This document shows positions 22,501 to 33,842 of a stretch of DNA of 64,000 nt, piece by piece. This stretch comes from Lantana camara (taxonomy: Eukaryota; Streptophyta; Magnoliopsida; Lamiales; Verbenaceae). Numbering within the stretch: the first letter of the stretch is position 1; each line of letters opens with the position of its first letter. The notes under the pieces are model-generated. The model was not told the DNA's origin. It did no database searches and saw nothing but the letters and a program-made list of their open reading frames with translations. Where the stretch lies: NCBI GenBank assembly GCA_037501455.1, contig CM074864.1, positions 36,544,001-36,608,000 of the forward strand, in the 5' to 3' direction. A program made the position numbers and the translations under genes.

Positions 22501-23205
22501 TCACAGTTGTACTGTGCACCCCCCCTCATAAACACCTTCCCGGGCTCGAACAAGCAATCTTTCATCCTTGGTAGATTTCCTTTGTCGCTTGGAGCATGTA
22601 TCTATTTGATGTTCATCTCTCCCACAATATAAACATAATCCCAACCGTCTTCTACAGCCATCACAAGTGTGCTTATCACGTCCACAATAATCGCAAAGAA
22701 GTTTCCCTGAAGATGTTATTGAAGCTCCCGAACTCGATCCAAGCGATTGTTTCTTTTTCTTTTGAGATCTTTCTTGAGGTGCCAGGGTATGATAAGAGAT
22801 AGGTCGCTTTCCTTTGCCAGAAGGCTGTCCCAATTTTGAACCTGAAGCCTGCCCGGGGTGAGGATTAGACCTTCTTGCCTCCAACGAGGTGGTGCCTCGG
22901 ACCTTTTCTTGGGAGCCACTTGGAATTAGTTCCCACACTCTTTTGATTTTCTTGAGTTGTGACCCGGTGGAATCGTTATTTCCTTCAAAGGATCTGGAGG
23001 ATGGTTGGTTCTGAAATTCCCTAAATGCTATCGAAATTTGGCCTGGTTGTGATGATAAGACTCGTCGCTCTGAGGAAACATACTATTTTATCCTCTGATC
23101 CACTAAACAAACCAGGGACTCAAAAAACTCCTGAGGCTGAACCGGAGGGGGTAGATGCAGGGAAACCCTAGGCACTTGCTTACAACGAGGGTGACTTTGA
23201 GACAT
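22501..23205 (-). pseudogene. Element A mini-Gag with two CCHC zinc knuckles, one in-frame stop
   Basis: The minus-strand frame runs from ATG at 23205 to a stop at 22501 (234 codon positions) and is interrupted once by TAG at 23085-23083, codon 41. The N-terminal 40 residues begin MSQSHPRCKQVPRVSLHLPP, and VQPQEFFESLV follows. After the stop comes a Ser/Gln-rich and then Lys/Arg-rich stretch (GKGKRPISYHT, KKKKQS) and two adjacent knuckles, CDYCGRDKHTCDGC and CLYCGRDEHQIDTC, both C-x2-C-x4-H-x4-C. The capsid fold (WL, F-KYIP type motifs) expected between them is absent. This suggests a Gag reduced to an N-terminal piece plus an RNA-binding nucleocapsid. Whether it is still selected or a relic cannot be told from one copy. 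Confidence 0.75.
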
Positions 23206-25043
23206 CCTGTAATTAAAACACTAGATATGCATGTTGAATTAATATGCCAATGCAGGTAGCATACTTTGGAAGTAGTACTTCAACATTTTGAAATAATTAT
23301 GTTCAATCGAGAAAACTCAATCGAGAAAACGCACATAAGTATAGAAATCTAAAAATTTAAAGTAACGTATGATGCACGTGCTTATGGATGCATTGAGCCT
23401 GTCACCAGAGTAATGGAAAATTTTATCTTGGCGTGTAATTTCTTGTTTGATGAATTATAAGCTTGTATTGAGCTGGTAATCATTTCTTGTTTTCCCACGG
23501 TCTTCTATTCTTCAGATTTATCTAACATCCTCTTGAACATTCCCACGGCTCAGTATTATGATTTCTGAAACCCAAAGTCTTCTATGCTCATAGAATTAGC
23601 ATCTAGCTTACTCTTTAATAATTACTCCCCAATTGTTGCCCGAATCCTTTTCCGTGGATGTCACTTTTGATTAAAACCTCCGTGTTTACTCGTTAGGAGT
23701 TTGAATAGTTAAGTGAACACTCCCTCCAATTGTTTATACTTGATTGTCCGAAATCCACCCAGCAATTCTTTATCCTTCTTTATCGTTTCCATTTGTTGCT
23801 TCAGGTCTTTTAACGTGACCTCACAACACGACAATTCAGCTTGGATCTTGAAATGTCCCCACTAAATAAAACCTTTAATATGATTGTCTTTCATAATTTA
23901 TATTCGCCACAACGCTTGACTTCCTTTATTTCTTCTTTACTTGAATCATAAACCATACCATTTTTCTTATCTTTCCTTGCTTCATTTCCACCAAAGTTAA
24001 ATTTTGTTGTCTTTTCCATACTTACCTCATTGATCCAAATTTTCTTGTGTTAACTCGTGTAATTGTATGGTCCCCAAACAAGAACTCTTGAATTCAATTT
24101 CTGCTCCACTATGGAATTAATTTCCCGACTTCCCTTGAAGAGTCAATCTCCAATTATTGTCCCGATCCTCAAGTTGCTATCATGACTGTAATTCTTTAAA
24201 TCTACTATTGGTGAATTGAAGTGGTCATAACTTGCTTACCTCCGAGTATATAATTTCCTCTAAAATTTCTTCACCTAGCTTTCGAATGAAATATAAATGT
24301 CCACGATTGATTCTTTTATTCCGGATATCATCATTTGAATCATAACTCAATGAACTTGTCTTCGAACTTTTCCATACTTGATCCTTAGTCTAAAATTTAT
24401 TGGTAGCACTTTCTGTGAATTGATGATCCAAGTTGGTAATTCTTAAATTTAGATGCTTCTACTTGTTGCTCCATATCTTCCAATTCAACCACATCATAGT
24501 CGACAATCTTTAAAGACCTTTTTCCGAGAATACCCCTTTTCCCTATTATTAGACTCCCGGTTAGGCATCTTCGAAACTCTTTTTTCTTCCAACCCCTGAT
24601 TTTGGCCTCAACTTACACACCCTTCTCAAATCCCATAGTAGCCCAAAATTATCGAGCAATTGGCCGTGGTTTGATATTCTTTCCACAACCTGTAACTCAC
24701 AACCTTCTTTGAAATAAATGCATGTGGGTAAGGCGTGCTCATGTCACATAATGATCACATAATTAATGCTCACGACAAAATTTTAATATAAATGCAGCAG
24801 GTAATTTATCAATGTTTAAAATAAAACACGTTAAGCACATAATTTCAAATAATTCAAGATCAGTTAATTAACAATAAATAGCAGAAATCAATGCAAAGTA
24901 CAGGTTATCAAGTAATCTAATTAATTCAAAAAATTCAAATAGATTCAAATAATATGCAAGACTCTCAAATTACCAATTAGTTCCTATGCCGTTTGACCTA
25001 GACTTGACACGACACGACACTAGAACCTCGGTTTTACAACCGG

Positions 25044-25055
25044 GCTCTGATACCA
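25044..25055 (-). other. Element A primer-binding site (initiator Met tRNA)
   Basis: TGGTATCAGAGC on the minus strand, continuing CCGGTTG, seven bases from the LTR end at 25063. Confidence 0.93.
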
Positions 25056-25062
25056 CCTTAGA

Positions 25063-27663
25063 TGTAGCACCCCTATACGTAGAGATACCACACCCCCGCA
25101 CTATAGGCCGATCCACATACGAAATGGACAATCCGTACATGAACTAACCTATAGCGAACGGGTGACAAATAAAAGAAACTGGGTAGCTAGGCGGGACTAT
25201 ACCCCAAGGCAGTACAAAACCAAGACATAAAAATTAAAAGCGGAAGCATTAATTCATTAATAGTTAATACATATAGGTACCAACAGATATCAATACATTT
25301 TCATCTCCTATATATCATACAAACAAAAGTCCCCAAATATACCAAGAACTATAAAGTACTAACTCAGGAAATGACAAAAGCAAGATCATCGAAATGTGTG
25401 AAGTGCTAGACCCGACTGGATGACAAGACACGACTCGGACTCCCGTCTAGCGCACGACCGCGACAACCTAAAAGGTGGGGTGTCAATCGATGGAAGACTG
25501 AGTGAGGGGCATAAATATATATTAGCGCAATTAACATGCAAGTTATAACCTCGGGTAAGGTTTTATACTTAAAAGTAATATAAGTTCATAATCACATAAA
25601 ACTCGCCCGAGATTACAGCTACCACTATTAAGTACTTTTAATCGTTTTCATGTTTCAATACGTGCAATACGTGGCCCGGCGAGTGAGGGCAATCTCCAAC
25701 CTTACTCCAACTGTGTACAATACATGCTTGCTTTATCCTTTAGTAGGTGATCATGCAATTTAAGCTATTGTGTAGTCGTGCAGGTGTATTCAGGCAGAAC
25801 AATCAATACATGCAATCATGATAATAACCCGAAGACAATCCGTGATGCCGGACCCGTCCCCAGTCTCCTTCTTCCTTCTGTGATGGTGGGATTGCAAGGC
25901 CCCACAATCCAATCTCATTGAGCAGAGGGTACATGAATCCCTAAGCCAGAAGCTCCTTCCTCCACTAATCTCCTAGCGGATTCAGGGATGACCGCAAATG
26001 TGGTGAGGATAGTGTTCGAGTTACCCGTCAGCCCATGCTTTCCCGGTTGGCTCCATCCACAACCCTCGGGCCAAACGTGACATGCTTTACTCGCCAAAAC
26101 CCGATCAATCAATCAATCACGATACATGACTTTCTTGCAATTGTGCATAAGTTTAGAAATAAGTATATATATACCTTTTGGCTTGCAATCCACATAAAGG
26201 TTATACGGGTTCTATATACTAACAATTAAACCTCACCTTTACCGATAAAAGACAAGTAGGGCACGGCCTACGGGGCTTGCTCCTCATCCCTACGAAGCTG
26301 GTCTGTGCAAAATAGACGTGTACACGTGAGACTTGACTCTAAATAGACCAAATATGACGAACGACGAAAATGCAACGAGATAACGTGCAACATGCAATGT
26401 AGCATAAAAACATCTTGTTTTGGCAAGTAATTAATCATATAATAGCAATTCGGGGTCAAAGAAATCATTGGATCATGGGGCTAAAAATGTAATTTTGTGC
26501 AGAAAGTTTTGTTCTGTCAGACGCACGGAAACGGCCGTTCCGGGTTCCCTTTGTAAATGGGAAGGGCCGTTCCCGTGGCCCTTCAAAATGCGCCAACGTT
26601 TTTAAATTAAAAGCGCGCCTTTAGCTGCGAACGGCCCTTCCGGCACCAAGGCCAAAACGGGAACGGCCGTTCCCATGCTCGGCCGCCTGTTTTGGTTTAA
26701 AAGAGTGGGAACGCCCGTTCCCATAATGCCTTGAGGCTGGGAACGGTCGTTCCCAGTTTCTGCAACTAAAAAACAGAGCAGAAGCAGGGGATGCTCTCGG
26801 GAAACAACAACCAAGCAACAATTCTTCCATGTTTGATCAACAAAGTTATTAATTCTGGAAATATGATGCATAAGTGTTCCAAAAGTGATAATATAACACT
26901 TAAACATATAAATCATGCAATACCATCAAGATTTCGAAGTTTCATGCTCAAGCTCATATTGATCATTCAAGCTCAATTCTTCCAAGAATTCCATGAATTA
27001 ATCATGTTATGATCACATATTCATGCCTTGATCACCAAATAATCCATTTAGCACACAGTTCTTAAACCCTAACTCACATATATATTATCAAGAATTATGA
27101 ATTCATGCAAAATACCCACCTTGAAATTAAAGAAAGGAAGAAGGAAGAAGATGATGATGATCAAGCTTCAAACTTGGAATTTTTCTTGAAAAATCTTGAT
27201 GGAGTGATGAAATCTCTTTTCTCTTTTCTTGGCTTATGGTTCGGTGATGAAAGAGAGCAAATACCGATGGTTTTTTTTTTTTGGGATGAAAATGGACAAG
27301 GAAGCTTGGAGATGTATATTACGTGAATCACCATCCTTGATTTTGATGAAATGATCAATTTGCCATTTAGTCCCTCTAGAGTTTAAACCATGCAATTAAG
27401 GAAGAAAAGTTTAGGAATTGATCAATTGAGTCCCAAGAGATAAAGATGCAATTTGGTCCTTAAAGATAAAGAAAGATCATTTAAGGACAAGTTGACAATT
27501 AAATCGTATTTGACAATTCTTTCATGAAATAAATATTTTCGAGTTATGAAATAAATTCTAACTTTAATATAAATTCATGGAATTTCATGAAAATATGGTA
27601 AAATATAATTTATAAAATTGTAATAAACATAACAATGTAATTAATGAAATTCGGGGCGTTACA
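25063..27663 (-). repeat. Element A, 5' LTR (2601 bp)
   Basis: This is the partner of 10806-13393. Plus-strand ends are TGTAGCACCCCTATACG and GGGGCGTTACA. Confidence 0.92.
26526..26754 (-). repeat. GC-rich palindrome cluster, A 5' LTR
   Basis: The cluster includes perfect GGGAACGGCCGTTCCC (about 26659). Several units are better palindromes than in the 3' LTR copy, where transitions have damaged them. Confidence 0.85.
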
Positions 27664-27668
27664 CTATT
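27664..27668. repeat. TSD CTATT, right copy (element A)
   Basis: Pairs with 10801-10805. Confidence 0.9.
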
Positions 27669-28480
27669 CCAGATTACTATTCACATATTACTATTCACTT
27701 ATCGGGTCAAAGGGTCGGGTCAAACCCACACACTAAACACACACTCATGCACACACACTCACACACACACGACATGCAAACATACACACACCCTAATGCA
27801 ATTATGATCTTGATTATAAACTATAGTTCAAGTTCGTGTTATTATAAGCAAGTGTGATCTAGGTTAAAGGCATAACCTATGGTTAAGAAGTCTAATTAAA
27901 GCATAACATCAAGTTATGAAATACTATTCTATCTTAGGTTATAACATGTGACACTATCAAAGTGTATAACATATGATCAAGTACAATTCCATTAATCCAT
28001 ATCATATCATAATCTCGAGTCATAACATGTGAGTCATGTAACATTGTAACAATGTAATAACATATCATAGACATAAGTCATAGCATATCAAGACCATTAA
28101 TCATGTAACATTCATCAATTGAGACCATACAGTAACATGTAACAAGTTATGATATAATTGATTACTATTCCATTGCTTAACATGTTTGAACATAATTAAA
28201 ATATCATAAACATGCATCAATAGTCATCATATAACAGCTCCATAATATGATCATACCATATACTAAAGCAATTCGTAACATTTCATAGCATATACTAAAC
28301 AATTAAATCATAATTCACTACTAACAAACATATCATAGAAACTATATAATAAATGCATAAAATAAAATCCTATATGTCTTAGGGAAGACCCTAAGACCCA
28401 ACCTAAACATAATATAAACATACCATAACATAAAACATAACATAAAAACATAACATAAAATAAAACAACATCTAACCGGA

Positions 28481-28496
28481 GGGGGGGGGGGGGGGG
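28481..28496. repeat. Poly-G run
   Basis: Sixteen consecutive G on the plus strand (C on the sense strand of E), about 90 nt downstream of the putative TATA box of E. Confidence 0.95.
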
Positions 28497-28583
28497 AGCC
28501 TCACGGCAAGAGGGGGAGGAGGAAGGAGAGAAAGGGTGTTGTTAACACAACATTGAGCAAGGAAAATGAATGGCATGAGGGCT

Positions 28584-28592
28584 CTATTTATA
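28584..28592 (-). promoter_or_regulatory. Putative TATA box of LTR E
   Basis: TATAAATAG on the minus strand, about 1.08 kb inside the LTR, is a strong plant TATA match. Transcription would start near 28555. Inferred from motif and position only. Confidence 0.5.
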
Positions 28593-29666
28593 GTTGTTGG
28601 GAAGCCCCTCACATTGGAAATAAAGTTAAGGTAAGGGTATGAGAGCAAAACTTGTTGGCTTCTCTTGGAAGCTTTAGGAATCTTGAAGCTAAAATGGGAC
28701 TGCTGGGGGGTATTTCGGTCTTTTCACCACCAAAACTCGAGGATAAGTGGCTGGAAGTTAGCTCATTCCATTGGCACAAAAATTAGCTTTGAAACGCATA
28801 TTCATACGTCGAATTCGGATTTACCGTTTAAAAGATACATTCATTTTAGTGAATAAAAGTTTTGAGCCCGAAACTCAACACGAGTGAAAAATGACTTTCG
28901 AGAATGATTTTCAAGTCCGGATTGTTTCCAAAATTCAAGAAATAAATCGAGAAGCGTTTTGAATCCAATATCAACTATAAAACGTTTTACCGATAGAAAG
29001 TTGAAAACGTAGAATGAATAGTGAATTCATACGTACATACGTACGCTTCAAACTTTCGAGCTAGGGTTTGAATCAAGTGCTATAAAACATCTCAAAAATC
29101 TTGAAATAACTCAAGTAGTGCAAATCCGAAGAGAAAACTTTTTCCGAATGAAAACCGTTCGTAGTAGAAATAGTGAACAAGTGTTTTTCATAAACATTTT
29201 CAATAAAACGAAGTTCGGAACAGATTTTCAAGTCAAGAATGATTTCAATAGACTCGTCTCGACTCAAGGATCGATTTGACTGTAAACTTTGGTAGGAAAA
29301 GATATCAGAATCAAAAGCTCATTTTTAGATGAATAGTAACTTTGGTCGGTAAGTTCCCAAAATGCCCTTATGGTTCAAGAAAGGTTTCCGGAGCTTGGAA
29401 AACAAGTTCAAGGGATAGGAAAACATGTGATATGAATCTCTAGGGTTCCATTGAAGCATTGGGTAATATAGGCTTGGGAAATGAATAGTAAACTGTATCA
29501 AAGGTCAAGAATTCCCCCTTAAAACATGTCAGATCACATATGAGCACAAAGTTCATGTAAGAATGCTATGCATGAAGGTTTATAAACTTGGATCACGGTC
29601 TATAAACACCTTACCAATGCCCTTAGTTTACCGTTTTCATCCAGGCCCTGTTTTGGGGCTATTACA

Positions 29667-29964
29667 ACATCCCCCGCAGCATAGCCCGACACGTGTAACG
29701 AAATGGGAACTCCGCACACGCACCAAGCCATGGTGAACGGGTTATAAACAAAATACACAACTTAGCTAGGCGGTCTAAACCGTAATACAAAACGAGCAAT
29801 AAAAAAATTCGCGGAAGCGATAAATTTCAAATCATAGTTATGCTAGAAATTATCATATTATCTCCATCATAAGCAACTTATACAATTCATCTGTAAAAAA
29901 AATATACAAACTTATCCCAGGCCAAAATCTAAGTATCAATTTATACATATTCCAAAATTAACAA
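29667..29964 (-). repeat. F' LTR fragment, 3' end part
   Basis: ACATCCCCCGCAGCATAG... GCTAGGCGG... GCGGAAGCG resembles the ends of the F and M LTRs but is clearly more diverged from the F LTRs than they are from each other. About 25 bp of the terminus is missing where it abuts E. It continues at 54444 beyond element C. Confidence 0.75.
29960..29964. repeat. TSD AACAA, left copy (element C)
   Basis: Pairs with 54439-54443 after the 3' LTR of C. Confidence 0.9.
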
Positions 29965-31513
29965 TGTAGCTCCCCGATTTCTCATTTATACTAATATGTC
30001 GTATTTGTTATAAATTGCACAATTAAATCATTTAACTATGTGCTTAATTGTTTATAAGTGTTTAAATATTTATTTTTAATATAAATTGTTATTATTTTAT
30101 TTTATTTGTAATGTTGCATCTCGTTAATTTAGTGATTTGTTTTGTTAATTAAGTGATTAATGTTTCCAATATCCTTAATTATCTGAATTAATTTCAAATG
30201 TCCGTTCACTTTGTTTTAATTTAAAATAGAATTTAAATTTTAGTTTTAATTTATAATGTATGAATTTATTAAGCTTATGCTCGTGAATATTTATTCGTGT
30301 TTCGTTCTTATATGAATTGATATCGAAATGTCGTAGAAATTTAATATGTTATATATTTATGTGTTATGAACATTTCTATATGCTCGGTTTATGTTTTCGA
30401 ACTCGTTTGACGTGGTAACAAATTTAATTTGAATTGTGGAACCAAATCGAGGGCTAACGAGCAATTAGCGCACCCTTGGTTCCGTATGTGATATCTTGAG
30501 CTCAGGAACTCGGATTCTAGTTTCGTCAACTTCGTTGAAATCTTATCGAAGATTTGGGTTTAATGAACTTAACCTTATAATTTTCCAAAATCGTTTGAAC
30601 CTTCGAAATCCAACCGAAAAACGAAACGGTACGAAAACTGCTACATTTTACTAAAATGGCCCTAACTTGTTCAAACCTTAACCAAATTAACTATGGTTGG
30701 AGTCCTTGTAACCCTAGTTCAGCCTAATATCATCCCATACTCATCCCTAATAGAACAAATCCTCACACAAGCAAGAAAATTCAGCCAAAGTTCCGTCTTT
30801 TCAGTTTCACGTCACTTTGCAATCCTTTAAGATTTTGGAGCTCAAATCTCTTCCAACTTTCATCTAATGAACAAGGTGAATTAGGGTTATGTTATACATG
30901 CATATCTGGTCATTTTGATCCATTCATCCCTAATTCTAAGTCAGTTTTCATGGAGTTTTGATGATTTGAGGGGATAGTTAGGTTTAAAAGTGTTTTGATG
31001 AATTCTTGATATCCTTTGGCTTATAAGTTGTTTCAGTGCTATCTATATGATTCTTTTCCCTCATTTATGACTGAGTGTGCTTGTATTAGTTGGTGGTTAA
31101 GAGTTGGGTGAGATACCATTAATGAATTTGTTATGGAATGCATGAACTTCAAACTGATTTTTCCCCCTCCCTCTCGTACCGAACTACTGCTAGTTTTAGG
31201 ATTCATTTTGAGGTTATATGCTGCTTCTTTTTACCTTAATTGTTGTTGGTTTGATGATTGATTCTTCACGTGAAGTCTTGCCCTGTTTTCATTCGGTTAT
31301 CCCCTGTTTTTTCTCACGTGAACTGCTGCATATTCTTTCTTGGTGCTGCATGTTTACAGGATGGAATTGCTGAGCATTTGTTGCCTTTATTTCCTTATTA
31401 TGTTGGTATGAGTTGGTTGGAGTTTATGTGATTGTCTTGGCCATTTGGTTTCCTTTTTCCCCCTTCCCCTGTTTCGGACGATCTGCTGTTGCTGCCTGTT
31501 TGTTGCTGTAACA

Positions 31514-31641
31514 CTCTCCCCGGTCGGGGAGAGTTTGTTCATGGAAGTACCCGGCCGGGTACCCCTGACGCAGTAGCTTTTGCATTTTCTTTCCCCAGCC
31601 GGGGAAGTTCGCTTTAAGAAGTCTACCCGGGCGGGTAGACT
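31514..31641 (+). repeat. GC-rich palindrome cluster, C 5' LTR
   Basis: Four different palindromes occur here. CTCTCCCCGGTCGGGGAGAG (20 bp, perfect) is at 31514. GTACCCGGCCGGGTAC (16 bp, perfect) is at about 31547. TTCCCCAGCCGGGGAA is at about 31592. A 22-bp perfect one with arms AGTCTACCCG/CGGGTAGACT is at 31620. The centres are alike (CCCGG-CGGG). The outer arms differ between units but stay complementary within each. Confidence 0.92.
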
Positions 31642-31798
31642 GCTGCGTTGCTGCTCCTTTTCCGTTCTTCTTTTGTTGCTTCTTTTCTTTCCTTTTCTGT
31701 TATTGCTTCTGTTTCTTCTTTTTTTTTTTTTTGGCTGCATGGTTGTGTGTATGGATTGGTATATGGATTTGCTGCTGCTGTTTCTCATTTGTTGCAGA

Positions 31799-31800
<2 letters not shown>

Positions 31801-31838
<38 letters not shown>

Positions 31839-31999
31839 ATGGTGTGTGTGGGTTTGTGTTCCTATGTCTGCATGCATGCAAGTAATGCATTATATATATA
31901 TATATATATAGATATGGGAACATTAATTATTAATGCATGCATGGCCTCCTTAATTTAGTAATGCATGCATAGTATATATATATATATGTTTGTTAAGTG

Positions 32000-32040
<41 letters not shown>

Positions 32041-32160
32041 ATGTATGTAAGAAATATATTTAATATATTTAATTTGCATGCAAGTAATTATTTGAGAATA
32101 TAGTATGCATGTGTATGTATGCGTATATATATATAAATATATATATATATATTTATTCTA
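31801..32160 (+). repeat. TA/TG microsatellite cluster in LTR C
   Basis: Runs of (TG)n and (TA)n occur at 31800-31836, 31890-31910, 31973-31986, 32007-32037 and 32126-32152, interspersed with GCATGCATG. The cognate region in the 3' LTR (43150-43390) differs in length, as expected of slippage. Confidence 0.95.
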
Positions 32161-32702
32161 TATTATAAAATATGATTTTATTTATTTTAATTAGAATTTA
32201 ATTGATATCTATTTCACGTATTTAAATTACCGATTATTACTTGAACATTTTTATTTATCTTATTTCTTATTGTAAACCTGAAATAGTACATGTTATGATT
32301 ATTATATGAAATTTTTAGATTCAATTAATATGAAATGTGTAAAGATTGAACTTAAATGAATTTGAACGTTTATTATATCAAATGAATGGCTTGTCTATAT
32401 GATTTAAGTGCATTAATAGTGCACATGAACATGTTCATTCTATAATATCATCTTTTAGGCATTCATATCATGTTCATTGCATGTCGTGCATCATATATGG
32501 TTCATTTGGAGTCTTGAGTCTCACGAATACGTTACGTTGTCTTTTGCAGAGTTTCTCCAGGGCGGAGATGCCGAGTTCATAGGACACTTTCGAGTATCCT
32601 TTTCTTCTTGGTATTGTTCGATAAGAGGCGTGCAGGTGGGTTTCTCTACTATTTAGATAAATGACCCTATATACTCCCAATGTGTAAAGATTTCGGCCAA
32701 AA

Positions 32703-32703
<1 letters not shown>

Positions 32704-32743
<40 letters not shown>
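32704..32743 (+). repeat. (TA)n microsatellite
   Basis: Near-perfect TA run of about 38 bases. The cognate position in the 3' LTR (about 53331) holds a shorter TA run followed by GAGAGAGA. Confidence 0.95.
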
Positions 32744-32746
<3 letters not shown>

Positions 32747-33829
32747 GTTTTCAAGAGTCAATGATTTTTTTAAAGTAAGGCCCTTTTTTTTTAACCTACC
32801 AATTGTTTTGGCAAGAAAGAATGAATGAATGCACAGAATGGGGCCCAGGGACTTGGTGTGAGTGGTGACCCGAGCAGGCATGGGCTGATGGTGAACCCTC
32901 ACACTAGTCCCGCCAATGAACGGCGTAACCGGACCTCGTTAGGAGTTAGCGAGGAATGGACGTTGAGTGCCATCTGGGGAGTCATGTTTCCCTTTTGGTC
33001 AATGAATGGATGGTTCGGGCCGATCACCCGGCCATCACCCAGAGGAAGAAGGTGTAAATGTTCATGAATGTGCACAAAAGAATGTTATGCATGAATGAAA
33101 GAAAGAAAGAAATAATTTTTAATGAACTAAACGAGGTGTTGGTTGGAGATAATGCACGCCCACTCGCCGGGCCACAAATGACCTAATGAAAAATGAACGT
33201 TATAATCCCGTTTAATGACTTAATTATTTCACCAACTTGGGAAATGCTCTAAAAACCTCATTTGGGATTATTACTTGCATGTGAGTGTTTAAATATTGTT
33301 GTATATGTTACTTATGCCTCGTTTTATACCCACCAGTCTCGTATAGACTGAACCCGGATTGTTTTCAGTGTTCTTGCAGGTTTGGAGTGCTAGGCGGGAA
33401 GTCAAGTCTATTTATTCTTTCGGTTATGTCAGAGTCTGTTCATCTGCATATTGAACCATGATTTTTTTAAGTTGGAGGATATAAGATTTGTATTGATTGT
33501 TACCACTATCATGAATTAGGAATGAGTTTATAAGAAACCGTAATCGTAGTGCTACGATTTTATTGATTTTCGGGATTAGGTATCTATGCTAGTTAAACCC
33601 GTTGTTATTTACTTATCATGTTATTTATGTATGTACTTCGCTTCCGCATTGGTATTCTTTCTATTTTATTGTCTCTTTGGTTGCGAAAGTTAGCTCTCGC
33701 CTAGCTTAGCGAGTGTGTATTTCCCCGTTCGCCGTGATCTAGCTCGGGTATGGATTATCCATTTCATATTCGGGTCGGGTCTCAGTGCGGGAGATGTGGT
33801 ACCTTGCGCTTGGGTGCTACATCCTTAAG

Positions 33830-33842
33830 TGGTATCAGTGCC
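33830..33842 (+). other. Element C primer-binding site (one mismatch)
   Basis: TGGTATCAGTGCC differs by one base (AGAGCC to AGTGCC) from the initiator Met tRNA complement present in A, B and D. Confidence 0.85.

Larger units (their letters stand above)
22333..25062 (-). other. Element A internal domain, 5' segment
   Basis: Reading the minus strand from the primer site, this is a leader of about 1.8 kb without recognisable coding (25043-23206), followed by the mini-Gag frame (23205-22501). The shared blocks TGATGCACGTGCTTATGGATG (about 23370) and GTACCGTTCACC (22439) align it with B, C and D. Confidence 0.8.
10806..27663 (-). mobile_element. Element A: non-autonomous LTR retrotransposon with mini-Gag
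   Basis: A is a complete minus-strand element: 3' LTR 10806-13393, polypurine tract 13394-13409, internal domain 13394-13709 plus 22333-25062, primer site 25044-25055, 5' LTR 25063-27663 and TSD CTATT. The internal domain totals about 3 kb and has no protease, RT, RNase H or integrase. Only a Gag-derived zinc-knuckle frame remains (22501-23205). Element B is inserted in it. Confidence 0.9.
8868..29666 (-). mobile_element. Solo LTR E (about 3.9 kb), split by element A
   Basis: The two parts are 8868-10805 and 27669-29666. On the minus strand E starts TGTAATAGCCCC at 29666 and ends ...GGGTGCTACA at 8868. No primer site lies to its left and no polypurine tract to its right, so it is a solo LTR. 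The flanking pentamers differ (CTCGA left, ACATC right), so it is not a simple insertion. It lacks the GCTAGGCGG motif pair seen in the other families. Confidence 0.75.
27669..29666 (-). repeat. E LTR, 5' part
   Basis: This is the U3-side half of solo LTR E. It contains a TATA-box-like site (28584-28592) and a 16-base G run (28481-28496). ACACAC-rich sequence follows the A insertion at 27720-27795. No gene is present. Confidence 0.75.
30876..33379 (+). other. Predicted leader intron in LTR C
   Basis: Donor CAAG/GTGAAT (GTGAGT in the 3' LTR copy at about 38101) and acceptor TGTTCTTGCAG. A nearer acceptor, TTTGTTGCAG at 31796, is also possible. Inference from motifs, in the same arrangement as D and F. 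Confidence 0.3.
29965..33821 (+). repeat. Element C, 5' LTR (3857 bp)
   Basis: It starts TGTAGCTCCCCGATTTC and ends TTGGGTGCTACA. Features in order are: conserved GGGGCTAACGAGCAATTAGC-like block (the GGG here decayed) near 30450; donor-like CAAG/GTGAAT at 30875; palindrome cluster 31514-31641; TA microsatellites; a conserved CAGGGACTTGGTGTGAGTGG block at 32840-33060; acceptor-like CTTGCAG at 33379; GCTAGGCGGGA at 33389 and TCTCGCCTAGC at 33695. No gene is present. Confidence 0.92.

Noticed and set aside
31387..31923. 178-codon Lys/Arg/Gln-rich minus-strand frame and overlapping Phe/Cys-rich plus-strand frames, also at 42774-43296 and 45079-45663
   Set aside because: They are translations of TA, CTT/TTG and TGCTGC low-complexity sequence in the LTRs, on the antisense side of the elements, without any domain.
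32825..33067. An 80-codon plus-strand frame in the C LTR whose peptide recurs in D (46545-46787) and the C 3' LTR (53473-53682)
   Set aside because: The copies are recent LTR relatives, so similarity is expected. The J copy of the block (61640-61860) is broken by stops and shifts, and the frame has no known domain. Better read as a conserved non-coding LTR block.
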